A stretch of 41,389 nt of DNA from Microbacteriaceae bacterium (GTDB lineage: Bacteria > Actinomycetota > Actinomycetes > Actinomycetales > Microbacteriaceae): positions 1 to 41,389 of the forward strand of contig JAODMH010000123.1 in the NCBI GenBank assembly GCA_025465035.1, given 5' to 3'. Below are positions 7,181 through 16,444 of the stretch, piece after piece. A program made the translations under genes and the position numbers. Below the pieces are notes generated by a model. The model ran no database searches. It was not told where the DNA came from and saw only the letters and a program-made list of their open reading frames with translations. Each line of letters starts with the position of its first letter. Position 1 is the first letter of the stretch.

Positions 7181-8785
7181 CTAGTGATAGAAGTGGCGCT
7201 CGCCCGTAAAGTACATCGTCACTCCGGCGGCCTTCGCCGCCTCGATCGACTCGTCATCATGAATCGAGCCGCCGGGCTGAGCGACGGCCGCAATGCCCGC
7301 ATCGAGCAGGATCTGCAGGCCGTCGGCGAAGGGGAAGAAGGCATCGGATGCCGCGACCGCCCCCGCGGCCCGCTCACCGGCCCGGCTCACCGCCAGCCGA
7401 CACGAGTCGACCCGGTTGACCTGTCCCATGCCGACGCCGACGGACGCGCCATCGTGGGCGAGCAGGATCGCGTTGGACTTGACCGCACGCACCGCGCGCC
7501 ACGCGAACTCGAGGTCGGCGCGAGTGGCGGCATCCGCCTCCCGCCCGGCGACGAGCGTCCAACCGTCCGAGCTGAACCGGTCGAAGACGTCGGGCTGCTG
7601 GACGAGCAGGCCACCGCTGATCTGCTTGAACTCCGTGTCTTCGCGGCGGTATCCGGCGGGGAGCTTGAGCAGGCGGAGATTCTTCTTCGTCTGCAGCAGC
7701 TCCAGGGCTTCCGGTTCGAAATCGGGAGCGATGACGACCTCGGTGAAGATGTCCTTGACGGTGCGGGCCATCTCGATGGAGACCGTACGGTTCGCGGCGA
7801 TGACCCCGCCATACGCCGATACCGGGTCGCACTCGTGTGCTCGCAGGTGCGCAGAGGCGATGGCATCTCCCGTCCCGCGCGCCACCGCGATGCCGCAGGG
7901 CTGGGCGTGCTTGATGATGGCGACGGCCGGCTCGCGGAAGTCGTAGGCGGTGCGCAGGGCGGCATCCGCGTCCACGTAGTTGTTGTACGACATCTCCTTG
8001 CCGTGCAACTGGGTCGCCTGGGCGATGCCGGCCCCGTCCGCAGTGATGTAGAGGGCGGCATCCTGGTGCGAGTTCTCGCCGTAGCGGAGCACCTGCTTGA
8101 GGCTGGCGTGCACCTCGAAGACCTCCGGCTCCTCGAAGGGATGCTCGGCACGGACACCGATGTTCTTCGCGAAGAACTCGGCTACGGCGGTGTCGTATGC
8201 CGCGGTGTGTGCGAAGGCCTCCCCGGCGAGACGTTGGCGCTGCGCGAGGGTCGTCCCGCCGAGCCGGACGGCCTTGATGATCTGCGCGTAGCTGTCCGGC
8301 GAGACGGCGACGGCGACGTTTGCATGGTTCTTTGCCGCCGCCCGCACCATGGCCGGGCCGCCGATGTCGATCTGCTCGATGGCGGCGTCGCCGGTCACCC
8401 CAGAGGCGATCGTCTCGACGAAGGGATACAGGTTCACGACGACGAGCTCGAAGGGTTTCACCCCCAGCTCGGCGAGCTGCACTTCGTGGCTTGCCAGGCG
8501 CAGATCGGCGAGGATGCCCGCGTGAATAGCCGGGTGCAGGGTCTTGACCCGTCCGTCGAGCGACTCGGGGAATCCGGTGATCTGGGCGACCTCGGTGACG
8601 GGGTGACCGGCATCCGCGATCGACTTGGCGGTCGAGCCGGTGGAGACGATTTCCACGCCAGCACCGGCGAGCGCGGCCGCGAGTTCGAGAAGGCCCGTCT
8701 TGTCACTGACCGAGATGAGCGCGCGCGCGATCGGGATCGCATCCCGAACCTGGTAGTCGGAGGGGGAATGGGTGGATGAAGACAC
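7181..8785 (-). CDS. purH: Bifunctional AICAR transformylase / IMP cyclohydrolase
   Basis: PurH carries out the last two steps of de novo IMP synthesis: formylation of AICAR by 10-formyl-THF, then ring closure. The N-terminal cyclohydrolase domain shows [22 protein letters not shown] and [15 protein letters not shown]. The transformylase domain shows [22 protein letters not shown] and IIKHAQPCG (about residue 293, catalytic Lys-His). The start is GTG at 8785, with AGAGGAG 6 nt upstream; a longer in-frame ORF to 8905 lacks such support. Its length of 534 residues is normal. It follows purN by 147 bp. Confidence 0.95.
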   Translation of the reverse strand: MSSSTHSPSDYQVRDAIPIARALISVSDKTGLLELAAALAGAGVEIVSTGSTAKSIADAGHPVTEVAQITGFPESLDGRVKTLHPAIHAGILADLRLASHEVQLAELGVKPFELVVVNLYPFVETIASGVTGDAAIEQIDIGGPAMVRAAAKNHANVAVAVSPDSYAQIIKAVRLGGTTLAQRQRLAGEAFAHTAAYDTAVAEFFAKNIGVRAEHPFEEPEVFEVHASLKQVLRYGENSHQDAALYITADGAGIAQATQLHGKEMSYNNYVDADAALRTAYDFREPAVAIIKHAQPCGIAVARGTGDAIASAHLRAHECDPVSAYGGVIAANRTVSIEMARTVKDIFTEVVIAPDFEPEALELLQTKKNLRLLKLPAGYRREDTEFKQISGGLLVQQPDVFDRFSSDGWTLVAGREADAATRADLEFAWRAVRAVKSNAILLAHDGASVGVGMGQVNRVDSCRLAVSRAGERAAGAVAASDAFFPFADGLQILLDAGIAAVAQPGGSIHDDESIEAAKAAGVTMYFTGERHFYH

Positions 8786-8932
8786 TGGCGGCTCCTCTAA
8801 ACATGACCGGACGAAAGGGCTATCCGGCTCGACCCAGGCGAACGGCCGAAACTGGACCCGCATGGCCGTGCCAATGGGATCGGTCGCTCCCCGATGGTTG
8901 CCCACCTCAACGCCAGTCGCGACCCGACAAGT

Positions 8933-9526
8933 CTAAGCGCGCGCGAGCTCGTCGAGCTTGACGACCCCGTTCGCGATATCGAGCACTGCCTGTAGCAGCA
9001 GTTCGCGTTCGACGGGCTTGATGCGTTCGTGCAGGGTTGCTTCGGTGTCACCGGGCAACACCGGTACGCGGCGCTGCGCGATGATCGGCCCGGCGTCGAT
9101 GCCGTTGTCGACGATGATGATGCTCGCCCCCGTCTCGGTCACGCCGGCCGCGAGGGCATCCCGCACCCCGTGAGCGCCGGGGAATTCGGGCAGGTAGGCC
9201 GGATGGGTGTTGATGAGGTTGGGACTCAGTGCCGCGATCACCCGGGGCGGCAGCAACTTCATGAATCCGCTCAGGATCACGAGGTCCGGTGTCCAGGCCT
9301 GGATCTGCTCGAGAATCGTGTCGCCCCAGGTCTCGCGATCCGGGTAGTTGGAGAGCGCGGCAGCGAAGGTCGGAATGCCGTAACGCTCCGCGTGCTCGAA
9401 GCCGTCGGCGTCGCGATCCGCTCCGACGGCGACCACCCTGGCCGGAAACTCCGCGTCTTCTGACGCCTCGAGGAGTGCGCGAAGGTTCGATCCGCCGCCG
9501 GAGATCAGGACGACCAGTGAAAGCAC
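8933..9526 (-). CDS. purN: Phosphoribosylglycinamide formyltransferase
   Basis: PurN transfers a formyl group from 10-formyl-THF to GAR in purine synthesis. The 197 residues show the phosphate-binding [12 protein letters not shown], the catalytic [15 protein letters not shown] (Asn and His about residues 106-108), and [10 protein letters not shown] with the catalytic Asp near 143. The GTG start at 9526 has TAGGCT (9533-9538) exactly 6 nt upstream, suggesting a leaderless mRNA that begins on the start codon. It lies between perM and purH, as in mycobacteria. Confidence 0.95.
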   Translation of the reverse strand: MLSLVVLISGGGSNLRALLEASEDAEFPARVVAVGADRDADGFEHAERYGIPTFAAALSNYPDRETWGDTILEQIQAWTPDLVILSGFMKLLPPRVIAALSPNLINTHPAYLPEFPGAHGVRDALAAGVTETGASIIIVDNGIDAGPIIAQRRVPVLPGDTEATLHERIKPVERELLLQAVLDIANGVVKLDELARA

Positions 9527-9556
9527 CCCCCGAGCCTATCGTGGCGCCGGGTCCTG

Positions 9557-10768
9557 CTAGCCGGTGCGCGGCGGTCGGCCGACCAGCAGGGCGATCACCG
9601 CGGCGACCCCGATCTCGAGGGCGCCGTACGCGCCGACGAGCCATGGCGAGGGTCCGACGTCGACGAGGCGCCCCGGACCGGCGGACCCCGCGGAGATCCA
9701 GGCGAGCAGTCCCAGCAGGATTCCGCCGGCGACGCCCATGAGAAGCCCGGTGGCGAGCAGCCACGGCGCCCGACCGGTCGGACCGAGTTCGCGTACGAGA
9801 CGCGGGCGCAGCACGATCGCGACCACGAAGCCCGCGAGCACGGGAACCAGCAGCCCGAGGAACCCCCAGCCGAGGTCACCGGTCGGCAACGCCCCGAGGA
9901 TGGGCACGGCGGGGATGGGGCCGAGGCTCGTTCCGAGTGGCCCGACCGACGACCCCGTTCCGATCGCGAAGCCTGGTCCGATCAGCCAGGACGCGGTCCA
10001 GATCACGGTGTTCGGCAGGAAGGCGAGTTGGCCGACGGTCACGGCGATACCGCCGAGCACGCCAGCGTGCATGCCCTCATAGAGGGAGATGATCTTCGCA
10101 TAGCCGAGGAGTAGGAGCACCGCGACCAGCAGCGCCGAGACGACGAACACGACCGAGGTCGCCGCGGCTCCACCGCGCAGGGCGACCATGGCGGAGGCAC
10201 GATAGTGTGGCCGCCATTGAGCGAACCAGCCGCGGATCCTGCCGGGTCGGGCATCCGCTCGCGTTCCCCTGCCGAGCTCTTCACCGATCACGATACCCAG
10301 GGCGAACACCAGGGTCGGCAGCAGGGTGCCCTGCCAGATCGAGGGACGGGCGGATGCGAAGACCGTGCTGAGGGTGATCGCGAGTGACGCGACCGCGAAG
10401 GTTCCGATGGCCACCAGGATGCCGAGCCGATGGTGTGGCGTCTCGACGATGCGTCGGCCGGCGCGCACGCCGAGCAGCGCCGTCAGCAGCGCAAAACCAA
10501 GCAGGGCGATGGTCAGGATGAATGGAGTGCCTGCCCCGGCAAAACCAAGGCTCGCGGCGATGGCCGGGTTGAGCGTCATCGTGACGTCGACCCCGGAACC
10601 CAGCAGCCAGATGTCGGCCGCCGCCCGCCAGAAGACGACCCAGTCGATCTGGAGTCCGTACTGCACGGCCCAGAGGATCGTCAGCGGCACGAGTGGAATG
10701 CCCACGCCGATCGCCGCGACGAGCAACGCCTCGAGCGCGGCGAAGAGTGCGGTGAGCGGACGGTTCAT
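9557..10768 (-). CDS. perM: DUF6350 polytopic membrane protein (PerM-like)
   Basis: This 403-residue integral membrane protein has about nine hydrophobic segments and no soluble domain. It matches DUF6350, the family of mycobacterial PerM (Rv0955), which is implicated in cell division stability. Identification rests on its hydrophobic profile and its position immediately before purN and purH, as in mycobacteria. The ATG at 10768 has TAGGCT 9 nt upstream, so the leader is absent or very short. The symbol is by family and synteny; function here is inferred. Confidence 0.75.
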   Translation of the reverse strand: MNRPLTALFAALEALLVAAIGVGIPLVPLTILWAVQYGLQIDWVVFWRAAADIWLLGSGVDVTMTLNPAIAASLGFAGAGTPFILTIALLGFALLTALLGVRAGRRIVETPHHRLGILVAIGTFAVASLAITLSTVFASARPSIWQGTLLPTLVFALGIVIGEELGRGTRADARPGRIRGWFAQWRPHYRASAMVALRGGAAATSVVFVVSALLVAVLLLLGYAKIISLYEGMHAGVLGGIAVTVGQLAFLPNTVIWTASWLIGPGFAIGTGSSVGPLGTSLGPIPAVPILGALPTGDLGWGFLGLLVPVLAGFVVAIVLRPRLVRELGPTGRAPWLLATGLLMGVAGGILLGLLAWISAGSAGPGRLVDVGPSPWLVGAYGALEIGVAAVIALLVGRPPRTG

Positions 10769-10869
10769 ACCCGTCGGAGCCTACCGGCTGGGTACCACGC
10801 AGCCCGCGTGCCGAACCGGCGTCGCGTGCTTTGCCTTGGGGAAAATTCGGGAGACCCGACCCAGGCGGG

Positions 10870-11598
10870 TCAGCTCGTCGTCTCCCCCATTTCGCCGAAA
10901 CCTGACGCGACCAGCTCGCGTACCTTCTCAAGCGCCTCCGCTGCCTGGGGACCGGATGCGGCCACCGTCACCACATCGCCGGTCTTCACCCCCAGAGACA
11001 GCAGCCCGATCAGGCTGTTCCCGGCCACCGGCTTCGCCGCGGTCGTCGCGTTCGCGATCGTCACCTTCGCGTCGAACCCCGCCAGCGCGGAGACGAGCGA
11101 CGCGGCCGGTCGAGCGTGCAGACCATCCGGATTGATGATCGTCAGGTGCTCTCCCTCTTCCGCGGCGGGCGGCGCTTCGACGGGATTCTCCGTCGCAGAA
11201 CCGCCGAGCATGCTTTGCTTCTGCGCCAGCGCTCCTGTCGCTTCGCGATCAACCTCATCGAGGCTCGCGCCGCCGGCGGCAGTAACGATCGCGGAGATCA
11301 GCCCCTCCACGAAGGGCGCGCTCGACAGCGTCACCGGCACCTCAGAGCTCCGAAGTTCGAGTGCCATCTCCGCGCTCATGACCGCCGAGCCGAGGTCCAT
11401 CATCACGAGTACGCCGTCCGGACCCGCGACCTCGTCGACCGCATCCGCGACCGCGGTCGCATCCGTCCCCGTCACACCCTCGCCGGCGCCCGCCGCGACC
11501 GCAATGGCCGGCCGATCACCCCTGACCATCTCGAGCGCAAGGTCGACGGCCGCTTGCGCCAGCGCGGGGCTGTGCGAGACGACAACGATACCGATCAC
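10870..11598 (-). CDS. dhaM: Dihydroxyacetone kinase phosphotransfer subunit DhaM fused to HPr
   Basis: DhaM passes phosphate from the PTS to DhaL-bound ADP, making the kinase use phosphoenolpyruvate instead of ATP. The N-terminal EIIA-mannose-type domain (1-130) carries the phosphoacceptor in VVVSHS (His9). After a linker (about 130-150), an HPr domain has NPDGLHARPA with its active His near residue 161. The EI domain of E. coli DhaM is absent. The GTG start at 11598 overlaps the dhaL stop by 4 nt (GTGA). It is the last gene of a dhaK-dhaL-dhaM operon. Confidence 0.92.
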   Translation of the reverse strand: MIGIVVVSHSPALAQAAVDLALEMVRGDRPAIAVAAGAGEGVTGTDATAVADAVDEVAGPDGVLVMMDLGSAVMSAEMALELRSSEVPVTLSSAPFVEGLISAIVTAAGGASLDEVDREATGALAQKQSMLGGSATENPVEAPPAAEEGEHLTIINPDGLHARPAASLVSALAGFDAKVTIANATTAAKPVAGNSLIGLLSLGVKTGDVVTVAASGPQAAEALEKVRELVASGFGEMGETTS

Positions 11599-12233
11599 GC
11601 GAGCGCTTCGCCGAGGGCCTGGAACAGGTAGGTGGTGGAGGTGGCGCCCGGATCGAGGTGGCCGGCGCTGCGGTCCCCCAAGTAGCTGGCCCGACCCTTA
11701 CGGGCGACGAGTGGCTCGGTGGTGTCACGCCCCATGGTCGAGGCCGAGAAGGCGGCGGATGCGGCTGCCGCGGCATCTGCTCCCGCGGTCACCTCGGCAT
11801 CGAAGGCATCGAGGGCGGGCACCATGGCGTCGACCATCGTCTTGTCGCCGACCTCCGCCTTGCCACGCGCGACCACGCCACCGAGCCCCGCCCGCAATGC
11901 GGCGCCAAGTGCCGCACCGTCCAGCTCCGTAACCGCACCGGCCGCGGTTCCGAACCGCAGGAAGAAGGTCCCGTAGAGCGGGCCGCTCGCCCCGCCGACG
12001 GAGGTCACCAGGGTCATGCCGACGGATTTGAAGAGCTCGTCGACCGCCGCCGCCGGAGTGGCGCCGACCTTTTCCATTACCGCGGTCATGCCCCTGGCCA
12101 TGTTCGCCCCGTGGTCGGCGTCGCCGATCGCCGAGTCCAGCTCGGTGAGGTAGGTGCGGTTCTCGGTGACCAGCCCGCTGAAACGCGAGAGCCAATCGAC
12201 GAGCTGTGGAAGAGAGACGGTGCCACCGGGCAT
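11595..12233 (-). CDS. dhaL: Dihydroxyacetone kinase ADP-binding subunit DhaL
   Basis: DhaL holds ADP/ATP with two Mg ions and phosphorylates dihydroxyacetone bound on DhaK. The metal-binding motif appears as DSAIGDADHGANM (about residues 30-42), followed by SVGGASGPLYGTFFL and the C-terminal DPGATSTTYLFQAL typical of the family. The start at ATG 12233 is chosen because GGGGGG lies upstream inside the dhaK end and the gap to the dhaK stop is only 4 nt. It overlaps dhaM by 4 nt, so the three genes are translationally coupled. Confidence 0.93.
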   Translation of the reverse strand: MPGGTVSLPQLVDWLSRFSGLVTENRTYLTELDSAIGDADHGANMARGMTAVMEKVGATPAAAVDELFKSVGMTLVTSVGGASGPLYGTFFLRFGTAAGAVTELDGAALGAALRAGLGGVVARGKAEVGDKTMVDAMVPALDAFDAEVTAGADAAAAASAAFSASTMGRDTTEPLVARKGRASYLGDRSAGHLDPGATSTTYLFQALGEALA

Positions 12234-12237
12234 GGCG

Positions 12238-13236
12238 CTAGACCCCCCAGCGAAGTCCGGCCGTGTTGACCGGCGCATCCCATAGTTTCAGGAATTCGTC
12301 GTCGGCCCTGAGGAGGGTCAGCGAGCATCCGGCCATGTCGAGGGAGGTGATGTAGTTGCCGACGAGATTGCGGGCGATCGTGACGCCGGCCTTCTCGAGA
12401 ATCGTGGCCACCTCCCCGTACATCAGGTACAACTCGATCAGGGGCGAGCCACCCATGCCGTTGAGCATGGCGATGACCGGTCCCCCCGTGAAGTCGAGAT
12501 CGTTCAGGATCGGGTCGACGAGTTGCTGCGCGATGTCGGATGCCGGCGCCAGCGGAACGCGATGCCGTCCTGGCTCACCGTGGATGCCAACGCCCATCTC
12601 CATCATGTCGTCTGGCAGGTCGAAGGTCGGCTTGCCTGCGGCCGGGACCGTACAGCTGGTGAGCGCCATGCCCATGGAACGGCCGGATGCGTTCACCCGG
12701 CGGGCCAGATCGGCCACGCTTGCCAGATCGCGACCCTCTTCGGCCGCCGCGCCGACGATCTTCTCGAGCAGCACCGTGACGCCGACGCCCCGGCGACCGG
12801 CGGTCCAGGTGGAGTCTTCGACGGCGACGTCGTCGTTGGTCACCACGGTCTCGACCTTGACTCCCGCCTCCGCGTCGGCGAGTTCGGCAGCCATCTCGAA
12901 GTTCATGACATCGCCGGTGTAGTTCTTGACGATGTGCAGCACGCCCGCGCCGCTGTCGGCGACCTTCGTCGCCTCCTGCACCTGATCGGGTGTCGGCGAC
13001 GTGAATACCTCGCCCGCGATCGCGGCATCGAGCATCCCGAATCCGACGAAACCACCGTGCAGCGGTTCGTGGCCGGAGCCGCCGCCCGAGATCACGGCGA
13101 CCTTGCCCGGTTTCGTCGGGTCACCGCGGTAGACGATTCTGTTGGTGTGATCGACCCTGAGCTCCGGATGCGCGGCCGCGACACCCAGAAGGGAATCGGC
13201 CAGCACATTCGCCGGGTCGTTGATGAGTTTTTTCAC
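12238..13236 (-). CDS. dhaK: Dihydroxyacetone kinase substrate-binding subunit DhaK
   Basis: DhaK binds dihydroxyacetone covalently through a histidine and presents it to DhaL. The 332 residues begin VKKLINDPANVLADSL and include SGGGSGHEPLHGGFVG and GIHGEPG (about residue 219), which holds the substrate-binding His. The start is GTG at 13236, preceded by GAGGAAGAGGTG; the longer ORF to 13305 lacks support. It is the first gene of dhaKLM, placed between sucD and perM. A weak -10 (TAACTT) occurs 46 nt upstream; no regulator gene is adjacent. Confidence 0.94.
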   Translation of the reverse strand: MKKLINDPANVLADSLLGVAAAHPELRVDHTNRIVYRGDPTKPGKVAVISGGGSGHEPLHGGFVGFGMLDAAIAGEVFTSPTPDQVQEATKVADSGAGVLHIVKNYTGDVMNFEMAAELADAEAGVKVETVVTNDDVAVEDSTWTAGRRGVGVTVLLEKIVGAAAEEGRDLASVADLARRVNASGRSMGMALTSCTVPAAGKPTFDLPDDMMEMGVGIHGEPGRHRVPLAPASDIAQQLVDPILNDLDFTGGPVIAMLNGMGGSPLIELYLMYGEVATILEKAGVTIARNLVGNYITSLDMAGCSLTLLRADDEFLKLWDAPVNTAGLRWGV

Positions 13237-13345
13237 GCTAGGCACCTCTTCCTCGAGTTCTGCTGATCTCAAGTTAGACCGGCGATGCCTGCCGCGCCAT
13301 AGCACAGATCGCCCGACCTCACCGCGCTTCCCGGAGGGCGACGAA

Positions 13346-14233
13346 CTAGAGCGCCGCGAGCACCTCGCGCATGAGGCCGGCGGTCTCGCTCGGCGTCTTG
13401 CCGACCTTGACGCCTGCGGCCTCGAGGGCCTCCTTCTTGCCCTGGGCGGTGCCTGCTCCTGACGAGACGATTGCTCCGGCGTGGCCCATGGTCTTGCCCT
13501 CCGGAGCGGTGAAGCCCGCGACGTAGCCGACCACCGGCTTGGTCACGTGAGCCTTGATGTACTCGGCCGCGCGCTCCTCGGCGTCGCCACCGATCTCGCC
13601 GATCATGACGATCGCCTTGGTCTCAGGGTCCGCCTCGAACGCCGCGAGCGCGTCGATGTGAGTGGTACCGATGATGGGGTCTCCGCCGATACCGATGGCC
13701 GTCGAGAATCCGAGGTCACGCAGCTCGTACATCATCTGGTACGTCAGGGTGCCCGACTTGGAGACGAGACCGATCGGGCCCTTTCCCGTGATCGTCGCCG
13801 GGGTGATGCCAACGAGCGACTCACCAGGCGTGATGATTCCGGGGCAGTTGGGGCCGATGATGCGGGTCTTGCCGCCCTTGGCTTTCGCCGTGGCCCAGAA
13901 CTCCGCGGAGTCCTGGATCGGAATGCCCTCGGTGATGATCACCACGAGCGGGATCTCCGCCTCGATGGCTTCGAGAACTGCGTCCTTGGCGAACGCCGGC
14001 GGAACGAAGACGATCGACACGTCGGCCCCGGTCTTCTCGATGGCTTCGGAGACCGCGCCGAACACGGGCAGCTCCACTTCGCCGTGAGTGACGGTCGTGC
14101 CGGCCTTGCGGGCGTTCACGCCGCCGACGACCTTGGTACCCGCCTTGAGCATCAGAGCGGTGTGCTTGGTACCTTCGCCGCCGGTGATGCCCTGGACGAT
14201 GACTTTGGAATCCTTGTTGAGGAAGATCGACAT
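13346..14233 (-). CDS. sucD: Succinate-CoA ligase, alpha subunit
   Basis: SucD with SucC interconverts succinyl-CoA and succinate with formation of a nucleoside triphosphate in the TCA cycle. The 295 residues start [20 protein letters not shown] (CoA-binding Rossmann domain), contain [12 protein letters not shown], and carry the phosphohistidine loop [14 protein letters not shown] near residue 250. It starts 15 nt after sucC and is co-transcribed with it. No clear terminator was seen between sucD and dhaK. Confidence 0.96.
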   Translation of the reverse strand: MSIFLNKDSKVIVQGITGGEGTKHTALMLKAGTKVVGGVNARKAGTTVTHGEVELPVFGAVSEAIEKTGADVSIVFVPPAFAKDAVLEAIEAEIPLVVIITEGIPIQDSAEFWATAKAKGGKTRIIGPNCPGIITPGESLVGITPATITGKGPIGLVSKSGTLTYQMMYELRDLGFSTAIGIGGDPIIGTTHIDALAAFEADPETKAIVMIGEIGGDAEERAAEYIKAHVTKPVVGYVAGFTAPEGKTMGHAGAIVSSGAGTAQGKKEALEAAGVKVGKTPSETAGLMREVLAAL

Positions 14234-14248
14234 TGTCTTTGCGGTCCT

Positions 14249-15412
14249 TTACTTCGAAGCCAGTTCGGCGGCCTTGGCGGCGCCCTCGTCCATGGTGTCG
14301 GCGAGCGAGACGAGCGGATGTCCCGCGTCGCGCAAGATCTGTCGGCCTTCCTCGACCTTGTTGCCGTCGAGGCGCACCACGAGCGGCTTGTTCGCCTCAT
14401 CCCCGAGGATCTCGAGTGCCTTGACGATGCCGTTGGCGACCGCGTCACAGGCAGTGATGCCACCGAAGACGTTGACGAACACGCTCTTGACCTGCGGATC
14501 GCCCAGGATGACATCCAGCCCGGCCGCCATGACCTCGGCCGATGCTCCGCCCCCGATATCGAGGAAGTTGGCCGGCTTCACGCCGCCCCAGCTCTCCCCC
14601 GCGTAGCTGACGACATCGAGGGTGGACATCACAAGCCCGGCACCGTTTCCGATGATCCCGACCTCACCGTCGAGTTTCACATAGTTGAGATTCGAGGCCT
14701 TCGCCTTCGCCTCGAGCGGGTCTTCCGCGGCCGTGTCGACGAGCGCCTCGTGGTTCGGGTGGCGGAAGTCCGCGTTCTCGTCGAGCGAGACCTTGCCATC
14801 GAGGGCGACGATCTCACCCTCCTCGGTGAGCACCAATGGGTTGACCTCGACGAGTGTCGCATCCTCTCCCTTGTAGACCTCGTAGAGCTTCACGAAGACC
14901 GGTGCGACCCTGTCGACCACATCGGCGGGGAACTTCGCGGCGATGGCGATCTCGGTTGCCTTGGCCAGATCGATGCCGACCAGCGGGTCGACCTCGACCC
15001 GAGCGAGCGCCTCCGGGCGCTCGACGGCCAGCTCCTCGATCTCCATGCCGCCCTCGAAGCTGGAGAGCGAGAGATAGGAGCGGTTGGCCCGGTCGAGCAG
15101 GACGGAGAAGTAGTACTCGGATGCGATGCGTGCGCCGGCAGCGACCATCACCCGCCTAACGGTGTGGCCCTTGATGTCCAGGCCGAAGATGGCCTCGGAT
15201 GCCGTGGCTGCATCATCCGCGTTGTGAGCGACCTTGACACCGCCGGCCTTGCCACGACCGCCGGCCTTGACCTGCGCCTTGACGACCACCGTGCCGCCGA
15301 GCTTCTCGGCGGCCGCCCGGACCTCATCGGGGGTGTCCGCGATGATGCCGGCGAGTACCGGCACCCCGTAGCTTTCAAAAAGGTCTCGGGCCTGGTACTC
15401 GAATAGATCCAC
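14249..15412 (-). CDS. sucC: Succinate-CoA ligase, beta subunit
   Basis: SucC provides the ATP-grasp domain and nucleotide site of succinyl-CoA synthetase. The 387 residues begin with the typical [19 protein letters not shown], contain [18 protein letters not shown] and VEVNPLVLT, and end in the ligase-CoA domain with [12 protein letters not shown]. The start is GTG at 15412, chosen by fit to the family N-terminus; the Shine-Dalgarno is weak (AGCAG). Its upstream region carries two overlapping copies of the box also found before icd. Confidence 0.95.
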   Translation of the reverse strand: MDLFEYQARDLFESYGVPVLAGIIADTPDEVRAAAEKLGGTVVVKAQVKAGGRGKAGGVKVAHNADDAATASEAIFGLDIKGHTVRRVMVAAGARIASEYYFSVLLDRANRSYLSLSSFEGGMEIEELAVERPEALARVEVDPLVGIDLAKATEIAIAAKFPADVVDRVAPVFVKLYEVYKGEDATLVEVNPLVLTEEGEIVALDGKVSLDENADFRHPNHEALVDTAAEDPLEAKAKASNLNYVKLDGEVGIIGNGAGLVMSTLDVVSYAGESWGGVKPANFLDIGGGASAEVMAAGLDVILGDPQVKSVFVNVFGGITACDAVANGIVKALEILGDEANKPLVVRLDGNKVEEGRQILRDAGHPLVSLADTMDEGAAKAAELASK

Positions 15413-15473
15413 GCTGCTTTGTCCAATCCGCAGGTCGTTTGTCTGATGGGCCGCTTACGCCGTTGACGTCTGA

Positions 15474-15507
15474 TACCTCGACGCCAAGATAGTTCGACGT
15501 CAAGATA
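15474..15507. promoter_or_regulatory. Two overlapping TCA-type boxes upstream of sucCD
   Basis: Two 18-bp near-palindromes overlap by 2 bp, with a centre-to-centre distance of 16 bp: TACCTCGACGCCAAGATA (15474-15491) and TAGTTCGACGTCAAGATA (15490-15507). Each shares the TCGA-CRYCAAGAT core of the box at 351-374 upstream of icd. A possible sucC -10 (TAAGCG, minus strand, 15452-15457) lies just downstream, so the first copy would overlap the -35. The icd candidate -10 is similar (TAAGCT). Shared regulation of both TCA genes is inferred. Confidence 0.6.
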
Positions 15508-15642
15508 TTTGGGCCATCAAGAACTCTACCCCCGGCTCGGATGTCGTTCGTTCGTGCGCGCGTGGGCATGGACGAAAGATCGGGAGTTCTTATTCAACCC
15601 CAAGGAATGAGCGGTGTTCGCTTCGCGGCGCACAATGGACTC

Positions 15643-16386
15643 GTGCCACTCACCGATCTCGGAGCCGAAGGCGTGCTGCTCGTCGGCGGCGGCAGAGCGA
15701 TCCTGCTGCAGCTCGCCAACCCCGCGATCGGGCACGCGGTCGCCGAGCACAGCAATTTCGCGGCCGATCCGCTCCGTCGTCTGCGCAACACCCTCACCTA
15801 CGTGTACGCGCTCGTCTTCGGCACTCCGGCGCAGATCGCGGCCGTCACCGCGATGGTGAATGAGGCGCATGCGCCGGTGCGGTCGGAGACCTACGATGCC
15901 TCGGATGCCCAGCTGCAGCTCTGGGTGGCGGCGACCCTCTACGAGACCGCCACGCGCATCCACGAACGCATCTTCGGACCACTCGGCGATGAGGACGCGG
16001 AAAGCGTGTACCGCGAGTACGCCGTCGTCGGCACGGCGCTCGGCATGCCGGCCTCGCTCTGGCCCGCGAACAGGGCGGCCTTCCGTTCCTATTGGGAGGA
16101 ACAGCTGCCGGGGCTCACCGTCGATGACCGGGTGCGCGCCGTCTCACGACAGCTGCTGCATCCGACGACCGGGCCGCTCTGGATGCGCGCGTCCATGCCC
16201 ATCGCGAGGCTCACGACGGCGGGGCTGCTCGGTTCCGAGCTGCGGGAGGCCTACGCGCTCCCCTGGGATCCGCACCGCGAGCGCCGCTACGAACGGCTCA
16301 TGACCGTGACCTCGCGGCTCTACCCGCACATTCCGGCACGCCTGCGCCACTGGCCGAAGGACCACTATCTGCGAAGACTCGGTTAG
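15643..16386 (+). CDS. MpaB-type oxygenase family protein (DUF2236)
   Basis: The protein has the DUF2236/MpaB signature: a start LTDLGAEGVLLVGGGRAIL, then EHSNFAADPLRRLRNTLTY and HAPVRSETYDASDAQLQLW with the family histidine. MpaB-type proteins are haem-containing oxygenases; the substrate here is unknown. I chose GTG 15643 because CACAAT (15631-15636) lies exactly 6 nt upstream, the leaderless pattern of this genome. Upstream in-frame starts exist at 15541 and 15607 but add residues of low similarity. It is divergent from sucC and separated from it by about 230 bp. Confidence 0.8.
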   Translation: MPLTDLGAEGVLLVGGGRAILLQLANPAIGHAVAEHSNFAADPLRRLRNTLTYVYALVFGTPAQIAAVTAMVNEAHAPVRSETYDASDAQLQLWVAATLYETATRIHERIFGPLGDEDAESVYREYAVVGTALGMPASLWPANRAAFRSYWEEQLPGLTVDDRVRAVSRQLLHPTTGPLWMRASMPIARLTTAGLLGSELREAYALPWDPHRERRYERLMTVTSRLYPHIPARLRHWPKDHYLRRLG

Positions 16387-16444
16387 CAAGGTCTGCTCGG
16401 GAGATCCTCTCGAACAACGTCGGAGCGCGAGGCATACTGGGCTC

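Noticed and set aside
7184-8779. A 531-codon open frame on the plus strand
   Set aside because: It is antisense to purH and of biased composition.
13481-15406. A 641-codon open frame on the plus strand
   Set aside because: It is the complement of sucD and sucC, with no recognisable domain; it is a shadow frame.
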